Source: Arsukibacterium sp. (GTDB lineage: Bacteria; Pseudomonadota; Gammaproteobacteria; Enterobacterales; Alteromonadaceae). Taken from it: DNA of 64,000 bases. Location of the stretch: NCBI RefSeq assembly GCF_018402695.1, contig NZ_JAGYIM010000007.1:120364-184363 (forward strand). The letters are read 5' to 3'. The notes under the pieces were generated by a model. That model was given only the letters and a program-made list of their open reading frames with translations. It was not told the origin of the DNA and did not search any database. Each line of letters starts with the position of its first letter. The stretch's first letter is position 1. The translations under genes and the position numbers were made by a program. Below are positions 55,626 through 64,000 of the stretch, piece after piece.

Positions 55626-55937
55626 TCAGTTAAAGCTGACATACTGGGCAACTTTTGCTGCCAGTTTGTCGCCTATACCTTTAACTTCTGTCAGTTGTTT
55701 TTGGCTTGTTATCGGGCCATTTTCCTGAATATAGTTTAATATGGCTTGCGCTTTGGCTTTACCAATACCCGGTACGGCTTCCAGCTGTTCAGCACTGGCG
55801 TTATTAAGATTCAATTTCTGCTGTTGCTGAGCAGTAGCAGTTTGTTTATCCAGTGTGGCACCCGCTTTAGCGGCCAGAGTCTGGTTTGCTGTTAAAGTAA
55901 GGCCCGTTAGTAACAATGCTATCATTACGTTTTTCAT
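55626..55937 (-). CDS. exported ComEA-like helix-hairpin-helix protein
   Basis: 103 residues. A signal peptide (about 1-22, ending QTLAA) precedes a helix-hairpin-helix pair (about 41-101: KLNLNNASAEQLEAVPGIGKAKAQAIL, then LTEVKGIGDKLAAKVAQY). Related ComEA proteins bind DNA in the periplasm during natural transformation. The start at 55937 has AAGGAAG seven bases upstream. No other competence genes are in the window. Confidence 0.9.
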   Translation of the reverse strand: MKNVMIALLLTGLTLTANQTLAAKAGATLDKQTATAQQQQKLNLNNASAEQLEAVPGIGKAKAQAILNYIQENGPITSQKQLTEVKGIGDKLAAKVAQYVSFN

Positions 55938-56267
55938 AGTTTCTTCCTTAATATTTTTTGGTTGCATCCCTGCAAAGCTATAGGTAAAAAGTTTAAGCCA
56001 CTACAACTGTTTAGATTGGTCCTTTAAACAGTGACCTGGCGTAAGACCCAGAGAAGCAACATTTTTAATACCAATCAAATATAAATTAGGACATATTTTA
56101 ACTTTTGCAATATATTTGCAACTTTAATTATCAATTTTAATAGTGTCTCTATTCAGCGACAATTAATGCTGAGTGGCATAGGCTGGGTGTTCATTGCATT
56201 ACTAAGTTTATTGTTGCCTACGATATAGTTAGGTAACATACGACTTAAACCAAATGTGGAGAATCGC
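55938..56267. other. 330 bp divergent intergenic region, AT-rich
   Basis: It separates the comEA-like gene (minus) from the PepSY-phoPQ-like operon (plus). A perfect 8-base inverted repeat ACTGTTTA/TAAACAGT with an 11-base spacer lies at 56006-56032. The remainder is A/T-rich (56060-56150) and contains poor -10-like stretches. No RNA gene is evident. Confidence 0.6.
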
Positions 56268-56525
56268 ATGCGTCGTTCACTGCTGTTGTTGCTCATGTTG
56301 TTAGTGGTATCACTGACGCCAGACGCGGTGGCACTTGGTAACAAACAACCCGACGTCACAAAGGAACAAGCGGCAACGCTTGCTCAACAACGTTACCCGG
56401 GGAAAATTTTAAAAGTGCAGACTGAAAGCCACCATTATCGGATTCGGTTAATTCAGGCTGATGGCAGGGTAATTACCGTACTGGTCGATAATCGTACCGG
56501 CCGGGTTGAAAGGGATGATAAATAA
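56268..56525 (+). CDS. exported PepSY domain protein
   Basis: 85 residues. A signal peptide (about 1-22, ending DAVA) precedes one PepSY domain (about 30-85: VTKEQAATLAQQRYPGKILKVQTE, then YRIRLIQADGRVITVLVDNRTGRV). It is periplasmic. Start 56268 has GGAG six bases before it; an upstream GTG at 56256 is less likely. Its stop overlaps the regulator start (TAATG), so it belongs to the same operon and may modulate the sensor. Confidence 0.85.
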   Translation: MRRSLLLLLMLLVVSLTPDAVALGNKQPDVTKEQAATLAQQRYPGKILKVQTESHHYRIRLIQADGRVITVLVDNRTGRVERDDK

Positions 56526-57202
56526 TGCGGGTATTAGTGGTTGAAGATGAAACCTTATTGGCTGATCAGATAAAACAACAGCTGGTGCAGCAACAGTTCA
56601 GTGTTGATATCGCAAAAGATGGTGATGATGGCTGGTTTAAACTGGCTGAATACCCTTATGACCTGGCCGTTATTGATTTGGGTCTGCCAAAGATGGATGG
56701 ATTGACGCTGATCCGCAAAGCCAGACAAAAGGAAATTAAAACGCCGATTATTATCCTGACTGCCCGTGGCAGTTGGCAGGAAAAAGTAGAAGGACTGGAT
56801 GCCGGAGCAGATGATTACTTAACTAAGCCTTTTCACGGCGAGGAATTGCTGGCACGGTGTAACGCATTAATCCGCCGTGCCGCAGGACAACCCGATCCGA
56901 CACTCAGTGCAGGGCCGGTTTCGCTTAACAGCCGAACCCAGCAGGTATGGGTAAATGATGAAGAGATCAGTCTGACCGCATACGAATATAAGGTGCTCGA
57001 ATACTTTATGCTGAATCCAAATAAAGTTATTTCGAAAACTGAGTTAACCGAACATATTTACGATCAGGACTTTGATTTAGACAGTAATGTTATCGAAGTA
57101 TTTGTCCTGCGATTGCGTAAAAAACTCGACCCTGAGGGCGAATTAAAGCCGATAGAAACATTACGTGGTCGTGGTTATCGCTTTAATCTGACGATCAGTT
57201 AA
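56525..57202 (+). CDS. OmpR-family response regulator (PhoP-like)
   Basis: 225 residues. Receiver (1-118) with VVEDETLLA, phosphoacceptor D51 in AVIDLGLPKMDG and the TKPFHGEELL lysine motif; then a winged-helix DNA-binding domain (about 130-223) with TAYEYKVLEYF and DSNVIEVFVLRLRKKLDPEG. Very similar in layout to PhoP. Acts with the kinase two bases downstream. Target genes and signal are unknown; Mg2+ sensing is not established. Confidence 0.93.
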   Translation: MRVLVVEDETLLADQIKQQLVQQQFSVDIAKDGDDGWFKLAEYPYDLAVIDLGLPKMDGLTLIRKARQKEIKTPIIILTARGSWQEKVEGLDAGADDYLTKPFHGEELLARCNALIRRAAGQPDPTLSAGPVSLNSRTQQVWVNDEEISLTAYEYKVLEYFMLNPNKVISKTELTEHIYDQDFDLDSNVIEVFVLRLRKKLDPEGELKPIETLRGRGYRFNLTIS

Positions 57203-57204
57203 GC

Positions 57205-58590
57205 ATGACACTGTCACTCAAGCTGCGGCAGGGCTTGGTAAGTATAGTATTGCTAATGCTATTATTACCCAGCTCTTTCGTGGCGATTGATCAGGCATTT
57301 TTCACACAGCTGCTAACCAATGCCGAGCAGAAATTAGAAGTACATATGTACGCTATTTTGTCAGATTTGAAAATTAATGATGGCAAAATAGAACTCAGCA
57401 ATAATACGTTATCGCCGGATTTTTTCCGGCCTGACTCCGGTTTAAGTGCTTATATTACCAGCAATGACAGCATTGGTTCTGGCGGTGCGGCAAGTGACAG
57501 TATGTCAGTCAACAGTAGCAGCTTTGAAAGCAATAACACTGACAGTATTGTCTGGCAGTCAGACTCATCGTTAAGCCAGAAATTCAGTCCTCCTGACACC
57601 ACTCTGGTTCCGGGTGAGCACCTTTTTTATCCTTATGTCAGTGACGCACAGGAGTACTGGCTACTGAGTATTGCCCTGTTATTCGATTCGGGCGAGCAAA
57701 CCCGGCCGTTAACCATTCACATCGTGCAAACTGATGCCATGTTAACCGCGCCGTATCTGAGCTTTCGCAATACCCTGCTTACCTGGTTTGTTTGGATTGG
57801 TGCGGCCCTGGTATTATTTAGCGTCCTGGCATACTACTGGACTACCAAACCGTTGAGTAAACTTGATCAGGAAATACGTAAATTAGAAGGGGGTGAGCAG
57901 GACCATCTTAATGGTAACTACCCGGCAGAGTTAACCACAATTAAAGAAGACTTGAACCTGCTACTGGCCAACCAGAACCGGCAAAAACAACGTTACAGAA
58001 ACCATCTGAGCGATCTGGCTCATGCCTTAAAAACACCGGTAGCCGTGTTAAATACCTCCGTGCTAAGCCAACAACCAGAATTGAAAGAACAGCTTGATCG
58101 GATTAGCGCCATGATTGATCATCAGCTGAAAAGAGCCAGTAGTTCTGGCCAGGATATCTGGAAAAAGCAATTTGAAATTATGCCCCATATCGATAAGCTC
58201 TGTAACGCTCTGCAAAAGATTTACCGGGATAAAGACTTAGATATCCAGATAGACTGCCCGGCTAATGCCACATTCCGGGGCGATGAGACTGATTTGATGG
58301 AAATGCTGGGTAACTTACTCGACAATGCATGCAAAGCCTGCAGACACCGGGTAAAACTGACGGTAAGCCAGAACCCGCTTAATCTGATTATTGAAGATGA
58401 TGGTCCGGGCATCGCCAAAGATGACAGAAAAAAACTATTTGCCCGTGGTACCCGGCTTGATACCTACAAAGATGGTCACGGCGTTGGCTTGTCAATAGTT
58501 GCAGAATTAGTTTCGTCTTACTCCGGAGGAATGCAAGTTACCGAAAGCCCGCTGGGGGGCGCCAAATTCGAACTTATATTTCCCGAATAA
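57205..58590 (+). CDS. sensor histidine kinase (PhoQ-like)
   Basis: 461 residues. Membrane helix about 9-30, a periplasmic domain about 31-185, helix about 188-210, a short linker, and the phosphoacceptor H273 in SDLAHALKTPVAVLN. The ATPase has NLLDNACKAC, EDDGPGIAKDD and GHGVGLSIVAELV. The H-box sequence AHALKTP and short linker are PhoQ-like. A serine/asparagine-rich stretch lies in the periplasmic part (about residues 95-125). Partner is the preceding regulator. Confidence 0.92.
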   Translation: MTLSLKLRQGLVSIVLLMLLLPSSFVAIDQAFFTQLLTNAEQKLEVHMYAILSDLKINDGKIELSNNTLSPDFFRPDSGLSAYITSNDSIGSGGAASDSMSVNSSSFESNNTDSIVWQSDSSLSQKFSPPDTTLVPGEHLFYPYVSDAQEYWLLSIALLFDSGEQTRPLTIHIVQTDAMLTAPYLSFRNTLLTWFVWIGAALVLFSVLAYYWTTKPLSKLDQEIRKLEGGEQDHLNGNYPAELTTIKEDLNLLLANQNRQKQRYRNHLSDLAHALKTPVAVLNTSVLSQQPELKEQLDRISAMIDHQLKRASSSGQDIWKKQFEIMPHIDKLCNALQKIYRDKDLDIQIDCPANATFRGDETDLMEMLGNLLDNACKACRHRVKLTVSQNPLNLIIEDDGPGIAKDDRKKLFARGTRLDTYKDGHGVGLSIVAELVSSYSGGMQVTESPLGGAKFELIFPE

Positions 58591-58681
58591 TAAAATTTTC
58601 AACAACCAAGTTATAAACTATCACTGATCGCCCCGCCTACTGCTACCGTAAAGCAATGAAATATTTTGAGGAAAAACCATC

Positions 58682-59044
58682 ATGGAACTTAACCCTGCAA
58701 CCATTAAGATAAAAAACCTGCGTTTACGAACCTTTATTGGTATTAAAGACGATGAAATTAACAATAAACAAGATGTAATTATTAATGCCAGAATTCAATA
58801 TAGCGCAAACAATGCAGCCAACAGTGATGACATGAATAATGCACTTAATTACCGCACCATTACCAAGCAAATTATCGAACTGGTAGAAATGAACCGTTTT
58901 AGCTTACTGGAAAAGTTAACAGCAGATGTGCTGGCGTTGGCTAGTGCGCATCCTGCTGTCCGCTTTGCTGAAGTTGAGATTGATAAGCCTCATGCATTGC
59001 GGTTTGCTGACTCTGTGTCACTCACTTTATCGGTAAACAAGTAA
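58682..59044 (+). CDS. folX: dihydroneopterin triphosphate 2'-epimerase FolX
   Basis: 120 residues, as in E. coli Fol[65 protein letters not shown] and [17 protein letters not shown] match it closely. It epimerises dihydroneopterin triphosphate in pterin metabolism. GAGG stands before the ATG. Followed by yfcH as in E. coli. Confidence 0.95.
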   Translation: MELNPATIKIKNLRLRTFIGIKDDEINNKQDVIINARIQYSANNAANSDDMNNALNYRTITKQIIELVEMNRFSLLEKLTADVLALASAHPAVRFAEVEIDKPHALRFADSVSLTLSVNK

Positions 59045-59102
59045 AATAGTCACTATAAAGGGCTATACTTAGCTGCAGTTTGCGGATAAACAGGAGCACA
59101 CA

Positions 59103-59993
59103 ATGCATATTTTGGTCACCGGTGGAACGGGTCTTATTGGCTCTGCCTTGCTCAAATACTGGCGTGATCAACATCAAATAACGGTGCTAACCCGGCAAGC
59201 TGTTGCCAACCTGCAGCAAACTTCAGCACTACGCTATGTTAATACCCTGCAACAAGTCGACTTTAACCAGCTCGATGCGGTTGTTAATTTAGCCGGTGAA
59301 CCGATAGCAGATAAAAGATGGACGGACAAACAAAAGCAACGTATCTGCGACAGTCGCTGGCAGCTTACGGAACAACTGAGCGAGTACATTCAGGCAGCCA
59401 CCACACCACCGGCATGCCTGATCAGTGGTTCTGCAGTGGGTTACTATGGCCGTCAGGGTACCGAGTTTATTTGTGAAGAACACAGTGCCTTTTATCCCGA
59501 ATTCAGTCATGACATATGTGCCCGCTGGGAGAACCTCGCCCTGCGGGCGGCCAGTGACAAGACCCGGGTTTGCTTATTACGCACAGGCATAGTGTTGTCT
59601 GATCAGGGCGGCGCCCTGGCAAAAATGTTGCCAGCATTCCGCTTTGGCCTGGGAGGCCCCATCGGTAACGGTCAGCAATATATGTCATGGATCCATATTG
59701 ATGACATCGTTAAGTTAATCGACTTCTTGCTGCAGTCTCCTACTTTGCAGGGCCCCTTTAACGCCGTTGCACCAAAAGCCGTAACCAATAAACAATTCAG
59801 TCAGGCGTTGGCCGAGCGGTTGAACCGCCCCGCCAGGCTAACGATGCCAGCTTTTATGCTACGACTGATGTTCGGTGAAATGGCAGATATTTTATTGTAT
59901 GGGCAACGGGTAGTGCCACAGCAAGCGCTGGATGCTGGTTTCAAATTTCAGTTTCCAAAGCTGCCAGCTGCGCTGGCAGACCTAGACTTATAG
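59103..59993 (+). CDS. yfcH: TIGR01777 family SDR-type epimerase YfcH
   Basis: 296 residues. NAD(P)-binding start ILVTGGTGLIGSALLKYW, then VVNLAGEPIADKRWTDKQKQRICDSR, LISGSAVGYYG, and WIHIDDIVKLIDFLL. The C-terminal DUF1731 region (about 245-295) has LPAFMLRLMFGEMADILLYGQRVVPQ-type motif. Function not known; the family is often placed with FolX. Downstream of folX by 58 bp on the same strand. Confidence 0.92.
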   Translation: MHILVTGGTGLIGSALLKYWRDQHQITVLTRQAVANLQQTSALRYVNTLQQVDFNQLDAVVNLAGEPIADKRWTDKQKQRICDSRWQLTEQLSEYIQAATTPPACLISGSAVGYYGRQGTEFICEEHSAFYPEFSHDICARWENLALRAASDKTRVCLLRTGIVLSDQGGALAKMLPAFRFGLGGPIGNGQQYMSWIHIDDIVKLIDFLLQSPTLQGPFNAVAPKAVTNKQFSQALAERLNRPARLTMPAFMLRLMFGEMADILLYGQRVVPQQALDAGFKFQFPKLPAALADLDL

Positions 59994-60030
59994 AAACAGA
60001 TTTATAGCTTCAGGCTTGTAACCTCACCCG

Positions 60031-62517
60031 TTAACTTTGAATAACCCGTCGGATCAATACCGCTCCCGGTATCTGTAGCAGGCGACGCAATTGCCACCAG
60101 CCCAGAGCGCTTACCGACACAATACCGATCACGGGGCCCATCCACCACAGCGCAAAATGAAACTGAAAGGGCATCTCAAAAACCCGCTGCTGCAGTATCA
60201 TCAATAGTAACTCAGCCAGCACAGTCGCAAATAAACCGGCCAGGGCACCCAGAAAAGCAAACTCAAGTAACAGCGCATTTCGCAAGAATACGTACTTAGC
60301 GCCAAGAGTCCTCAAAATGGCCAGCTCCTGCTCCCGTTGTTCTAATGTCGCCTGCACCTGAGCGACCAGGACTAACGCCGCTGCCAGCGCGATAATAACC
60401 AGTATAAAGCTCAGGGCAACAGTCACCTGGGCAATGATATCGTTAACCTGATTAATAATGGCATCAACGCTTATTACCGTTACCGTAGGCATTTGCCGGG
60501 CCAATTGATTAATCAGATTACCGCTGCCCTGCTCCAGATAAAAGGCCGTAATATAGGTTGCCGGAAACGTTGCCAGGACATCAGGGCTCAGGATCATATA
60601 AAAATTGGGCTGCAAACTGTTCCAGTCGACCTGCCGAATGCTGGTTACCGTTGCATTGATTTGCTGGCCACCGATTGAAAAATCCAGCTTGTCACCAAGT
60701 GTTATTTGCAATCGCTCAGCTATTTCCTGTTCAACTGATACTTCAGCCTGGGTATCGTCATTAAACCATTGCCCGGCAAGAATCTTGTTATTGGCGGGTA
60801 TTTGCGCCAGCCAGGTCAGGTTCAGTTCGCGGCCTACGCCCACACGTTGCTCGCTGCGATCCTCTTTAGACGCCTCCTGCTGCAACTGTTCACTGTTAAT
60901 ACTGGTTAACCGGCCCCGTACTACCGGATAAAACGGCTCTGGCTGCAGATTATTTGTCTCAGTAAACGCGGTGACCTTAGCACGCTGCTCGGCGCTGACA
61001 TTGACTAAAAAATGATTGGGTGCGCCATCCGGAATTTGTTGCTGCCACTGACCAATAAGTTCGGCACGTAAAAAATACAATAACAGAGTCAGGAAGATAG
61101 CCAGACTAAAGGTGATTAACTGAAAACTGTTTGGCCAAAGTCGGCGGCGTAAATTCGCCAGCGCCAGCCTGCCGGCACTGCTTTGTCCTGCTGCTACCGG
61201 GCGGGCCAGCTTCACCATAACAGCTGCAAACCCCAGCAAAATGGCAGCAAATAGTGCACAAAGTAAAAACAAGCCGACGCTTATCAGCAACTCGCCACTG
61301 AACAACCACATCAACCCCCAGATAGCCGCGGCACCCAATATGAGTTGCCACTTATCGAGGTTTATTGCAGCAGCGGGCTGCTTTAATACCTCAATAGCCG
61401 GGGTTTTGGCCAGTTGCCATAATGGTCTGGCTGCAAACAGCAGCGCGCAGATAATACAGGTCAGGGTGCCAAGCAGCAGTGGCCTGACGCTGAATTCGGG
61501 CCGATAATCGCTGATATAGTGACCTATACCCAGCTCTGCAGCAAAAATGGCTAACTGGCCACCCAGCAATCCTAACACCAGACTAAACACTACCACTAAC
61601 AGTAAATGGCTGCTGTAAAGCAACCTTGCTTTAGCGGTGGTTGCACCAAGCGCCTTAATAATCGCGACGGCCTGAGTATGGCGCTGACTATAACGACTGG
61701 CAGCTACTGCGGCAGCACAAGCTGCCAGAACTATCCCCAACAGCCCTGCCAGCAGTAAAAAGCGCTCTGCCCGCTCCAGTGCGCTACCAATCGCAGACTC
61801 CCGGTCAAGGTTACGCCAACGCTGATGAACGCTTAACATAGGTTTCAGGGTGGCAGTAAGGCTATCCAGCGCCGTGTTGCTACCCGCAAACAAGTAACGA
61901 TAACTTATCCGGCTCCCAGGTTGCACAATATTGGTTGCGGCAACATCGTCCAGATGCATTATAACTCTTGGCGATCCGCCAAAAACACTCAGAGGTGCAT
62001 CCGGTTCATTGACAATAACACCGGCTACCACCAGCTTTGCATCGCCAAGCTCAACCCTGTCGCCCGGCTTCACTTGCAGTAAGTCCAGTAATCTCGCTTC
62101 AAACCAGACTTCACCCGGGGTTAATTGGCCAGCAGGACCGGAGGTAATACTGGCCGAACGGTGTAACACTAAATCACCGCGCAGCGGATAGCTGGCGCTG
62201 ACCGCTTTAATCGTCGCCAGTTGCATTTGCTCACCAGCAAATAACATTGAATCAAATTGCATTTGGCGGGCAGAAGCGACTTCAAGCCCGTTTGCCACCT
62301 CAAAAAAACTGTCATCAAACGGTTGACTCGAGCCCAACACCCTATCAGCAGCAGTAAACTGCGCACTGCGCTGCTGCAAGGCACTTTTCACACTTTGGGT
62401 AATACCGCTTAAGCTGACAACTGAGCCCACGGCCAGAAACAAAGCAAAAGCTATCACCCATAACTCGCCCCGTTTTAACTCGCGCCAGAACAAGCGGCCT
62501 GCAATTCTAGCCAACAT
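60031..62517 (-). CDS. FtsX-like ABC transporter permease (YbbP-like)
   Basis: 828 residues with a YbbP/FtsX layout. Helix about 20-40 (GELWVIAFALFLAVGSVVSL), a large periplasmic region, then four-helix groups in the middle (about 245-390) and at the C-terminus (about 700-820: IALAAALVLVAQVQATLEQREQELAILRTLGA). Works with the ATPase whose gene ends 11 bases inside this one; E. coli YbbAP is similar and lies beside tesA. Transported substrate is unknown. The start 62517 is preferred to a longer frame that runs into the ATPase gene. Confidence 0.88.
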   Translation of the reverse strand: MLARIAGRLFWRELKRGELWVIAFALFLAVGSVVSLSGITQSVKSALQQRSAQFTAADRVLGSSQPFDDSFFEVANGLEVASARQMQFDSMLFAGEQMQLATIKAVSASYPLRGDLVLHRSASITSGPAGQLTPGEVWFEARLLDLLQVKPGDRVELGDAKLVVAGVIVNEPDAPLSVFGGSPRVIMHLDDVAATNIVQPGSRISYRYLFAGSNTALDSLTATLKPMLSVHQRWRNLDRESAIGSALERAERFLLLAGLLGIVLAACAAAVAASRYSQRHTQAVAIIKALGATTAKARLLYSSHLLLVVVFSLVLGLLGGQLAIFAAELGIGHYISDYRPEFSVRPLLLGTLTCIICALLFAARPLWQLAKTPAIEVLKQPAAAINLDKWQLILGAAAIWGLMWLFSGELLISVGLFLLCALFAAILLGFAAVMVKLARPVAAGQSSAGRLALANLRRRLWPNSFQLITFSLAIFLTLLLYFLRAELIGQWQQQIPDGAPNHFLVNVSAEQRAKVTAFTETNNLQPEPFYPVVRGRLTSINSEQLQQEASKEDRSEQRVGVGRELNLTWLAQIPANNKILAGQWFNDDTQAEVSVEQEIAERLQITLGDKLDFSIGGQQINATVTSIRQVDWNSLQPNFYMILSPDVLATFPATYITAFYLEQGSGNLINQLARQMPTVTVISVDAIINQVNDIIAQVTVALSFILVIIALAAALVLVAQVQATLEQREQELAILRTLGAKYVFLRNALLLEFAFLGALAGLFATVLAELLLMILQQRVFEMPFQFHFALWWMGPVIGIVSVSALGWWQLRRLLQIPGAVLIRRVIQS

Positions 62518-63223
62518 GAGCAGTTTCCTCTGTCGCCGCGTCAGATGTGACAAAACTACCCGAGCGCATCTTATGCTGGCGCTGACAGCGTTGTGCCAGC
62601 TCATTGTTATGGGTCACCAGCACTAACGTTGTGCCCTGACTATCATTCAGTTCAAATAACAAATCCTCGATCATTTTGCCGGTTACCGCGTCCAAATTAG
62701 CCGACGGCTCATCTGCGAACAAAATGGCCGGCTTAGTAATAAAAGCTCTGGCTATAGCCACCCGCTGTTGCTCACCGCCGGATAACTGCGATGGAAAAAA
62801 GTCGGCCCGGGCACTCAATCCTACCTGCTCTAACAAGGCCAGACCCCGCTCCCGGGCTTTTCTGTCACCCGATAGTTCAGCAGGCAACGTAACATTCTCC
62901 AATGCAGTTAAACTGGGTAACAATAAAAACGACTGAAACACAAAACCAACATCCCGCGCTCTTACCCCAGCCCGCTCGTCTTCTGACAGTTGATGCAAAG
63001 GTTTACCCGCCATATAAATTTCACCTTCGCTGGGTGTGTCCAGTCCTGCCAGTAAACTGAGCAGGGTTGACTTCCCTGAACCTGAGGCACCGACTATCGC
63101 TACCGTTTCCCCACGATTGATTGTAAGGCTGATATCATGCAGGATAGTCAGTGATCCCTCCGGGACCTTGACGCGTTTAGCAAGGTTTATTGCTTTAATA
63201 TGTAATTCAGGTGTTTTATTCAT
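62507..63223 (-). CDS. ybbA: ABC transporter ATP-binding protein (YbbA-like)
   Basis: 238 residues. Walker A VGASGSGKST, Q-loop FVFQSFLLLPSLTALENV, signature LSGGEQQRVAIARA, Walker B ILFADEPSANLD and H-loop VLVTHNN are intact. It belongs to the LolD/MacB/YbbA group and powers the YbbP-like permease. Three in-frame ATGs (63232, 63229, 63223) compete as start; 63223 is given. It is divergent from tesA and their start codons overlap, as described there. Confidence 0.93.
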   Translation of the reverse strand: MNKTPELHIKAINLAKRVKVPEGSLTILHDISLTINRGETVAIVGASGSGKSTLLSLLAGLDTPSEGEIYMAGKPLHQLSEDERAGVRARDVGFVFQSFLLLPSLTALENVTLPAELSGDRKARERGLALLEQVGLSARADFFPSQLSGGEQQRVAIARAFITKPAILFADEPSANLDAVTGKMIEDLLFELNDSQGTTLVLVTHNNELAQRCQRQHKMRSGSFVTSDAATEETAHVG

Positions 63224-63815
63224 GCGCATCATCTTTTTGTTGTTAATCAGTTTAATCAGTAACGTCACTTATGCCGACAAATTACTTATTCTGGGTGATA
63301 GCCTCAGTGCAGCATACGGTATGCAACAACACCAGGGCTGGCCAGCGCTGCTGCAGGAAAACACCCAATGGCAGTTGGTCAATGCCAGTATCAGTGGGGA
63401 GACCACCTCAGGTGGCCTGGCCCGGCTACCTGCCCTGCTGACAGAACATCAGCCGGATGTTGTGCTGATTGAACTTGGCGGCAACGATGGCCTGCGGGGC
63501 TTTTCGGTTGAGCTGATTCAGGCAAACCTGAGTAAAATCATTACACTGGTCAAGCAGCATAATGCTCAGCCGCTGCTAATGCAAATACGGATCCCACCCA
63601 ACTATGGACCACGCTACGTCAGACAATTTACTGCACTTTATCCACAGCTTGCCGAGAAACATAACATTACCCTGTGGCCATTTTTTATGGACAGCATTGC
63701 GATAAACAGCGAATTAATGATGGCGGATGGTATTCATCCTAATGTTGCAGCCCAGCCGATGATTAGTGATTTTGTAGCGGATTTACTAAAAGACTTAGAG
63801 ATTCAAAATAAATAA
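63222..63815 (+). CDS. tesA: acyl-CoA thioesterase I / lysophospholipase TesA
   Basis: 197 residues. A signal peptide (about 1-19, ending TYA) sends the enzyme to the periplasm. GDSL-type catalytic site: S27 in LILGDSLSAAYG, G60 and N88 blocks (SISGETTSGG, LGGNDGLRG) and D169-H172 in DGIHPN. It hydrolyses acyl-CoAs and lysophospholipids. The ATG at 63222-63224 overlaps the ybbA ATG at 63223-63221 on the other strand, so there is no intergenic promoter region. Confidence 0.95.
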   Translation: MRIIFLLLISLISNVTYADKLLILGDSLSAAYGMQQHQGWPALLQENTQWQLVNASISGETTSGGLARLPALLTEHQPDVVLIELGGNDGLRGFSVELIQANLSKIITLVKQHNAQPLLMQIRIPPNYGPRYVRQFTALYPQLAEKHNITLWPFFMDSIAINSELMMADGIHPNVAAQPMISDFVADLLKDLEIQNK

Positions 63816-63831
63816 AAGAAAGAAATTATGC

Positions 63832-64000
63832 CACCGCCCTCACGGCGATAGAAGAAATAGTGTAGGAGTTAATTGAAAATTGGATGGCGTCCCCTAGGGG
63901 ATTCGAACCCCTGTTACCGCCGTGCCAAAGTGTTTAGCGCGGTGTTCCAACACCGCCCTCACGGCGATAGAAGAAATAGTGTAGGAGTTAATTGAAAATT
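63832..64000. repeat. 50-bp direct repeat, period 119 bp, at the window end
   Basis: The stretch starting CACCGCCCTCACGGCGATAG and ending TTGAAAATT occurs at 63832-63881 and again at 63951-64000 with no mismatch. Copy 2 reaches the window edge. The 69 bp between them contain a tRNA-Glu-like fragment. A tandem tRNA-type array is the likely context. Confidence 0.8.
63885..63924 (-). pseudogene. tRNA-Glu 3' half (anticodon stem, T arm, acceptor, CCA)
   Basis: Minus-strand sequence CACGGCGGTAACAGGGGTTC, then GAATCCCCTAGGGGACGCCA, equals the 3' half of gammaproteobacterial tRNA-Glu. The 5' half that should contain GTCCCCT, D arm and anticodon is missing: no GTCCCCT follows within this stretch. 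Instead a foldback (CGGTGTT/AACACCG at 63940-63955) follows. It cannot make a normal tRNA as written. Confidence 0.7.

Noticed and set aside
56195-56250. PhoP-box-like GTTTA repeat before the PepSY-phoPQ-like operon
   Set aside because: Only one half-site matches and its spacing to any -10 element is wrong.

Overview
The window looks like chromosomal DNA of an aquatic gammaproteobacterium near the Alteromonadales/Chromatiaceae (Rheinheimera/Alishewanella-like). This is inferred from protein resemblance, from many blocks shared with E. coli and Shewanella (prmB-aroC, smrB, sixA, fadIJ, maoP/hdfR, folX-yfcH, ybbA/ybbP/tesA), and from the density of c-di-GMP, PEP-CTERM and chemotaxis genes. No rRNA operon, CRISPR array, insertion sequence or prophage is visible. 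About 55 protein genes fill the window, and intergenic spaces rarely exceed 300 bp.

Layout. 1-3.6 kb: end of a class II glutamine amidotransferase, secDF (minus) and a small exported-type protein. 3.8-12.7 kb: a tightly overlapped minus-strand signalling operon: response regulator, Hpt protein, second receiver protein, a 1611-residue membrane GGDEF-EAL protein carrying a LOV-type PAS domain and a C-terminal receiver, a soluble histidine kinase and a GNAT-nitrilase fusion. 12.8-14.9 kb: two head-to-head RluA paralogues and mscL. 15-19.5 kb: secreted S9 peptidase, PEP-CTERM protein, azoreductase. 19.7-21 kb: ECF sigma factor with ChrR-type zinc/cupin anti-sigma factor. 21-23.3 kb: a three-part cysteine desulfurase/metallo-beta-lactamase/rhodanese fusion. 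23.5-27.9 kb: fadR, dsbB, a chemoreceptor, fklB, yfcL and a NAD kinase-like gene. 29-35 kb: aldehyde dehydrogenase, MFS transporter, aroC, prmB, smrB, sixA. 35-42 kb: M16 peptidase, second GGDEF-EAL protein, maoP/hdfR, small membrane protein. 42-45.5 kb: fadIJ with a FadR-like operator. 45.7-52.6 kb: a MoxR/DUF58/VWA/BatD operon. 52.8-58.6 kb: putP, EAL-HDOD protein, ComEA-like protein, PepSY plus a PhoPQ-like pair. 58.7-63.8 kb: folX, yfcH, a YbbAP-type ABC exporter and tesA. The window ends in a repeat containing a tRNA-Glu 3' fragment.

How the genes work together. fadR, its probable operator upstream of fadI, and fadIJ form a fatty-acid degradation circuit inside the window. Two light-linked elements occur: the LOV domain on the c-di-GMP enzyme and the RpoE/ChrR pair, whose Rhodobacter relatives answer singlet oxygen. 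The five signalling genes at 5.3-12.7 kb carry all parts of a phosphorelay (kinase, Hpt, three receivers) and a c-di-GMP output, so they are best read as one pathway. The most unusual single proteins are the LOV/GGDEF/EAL/receiver protein and the desulfurase/MBL/rhodanese fusion.
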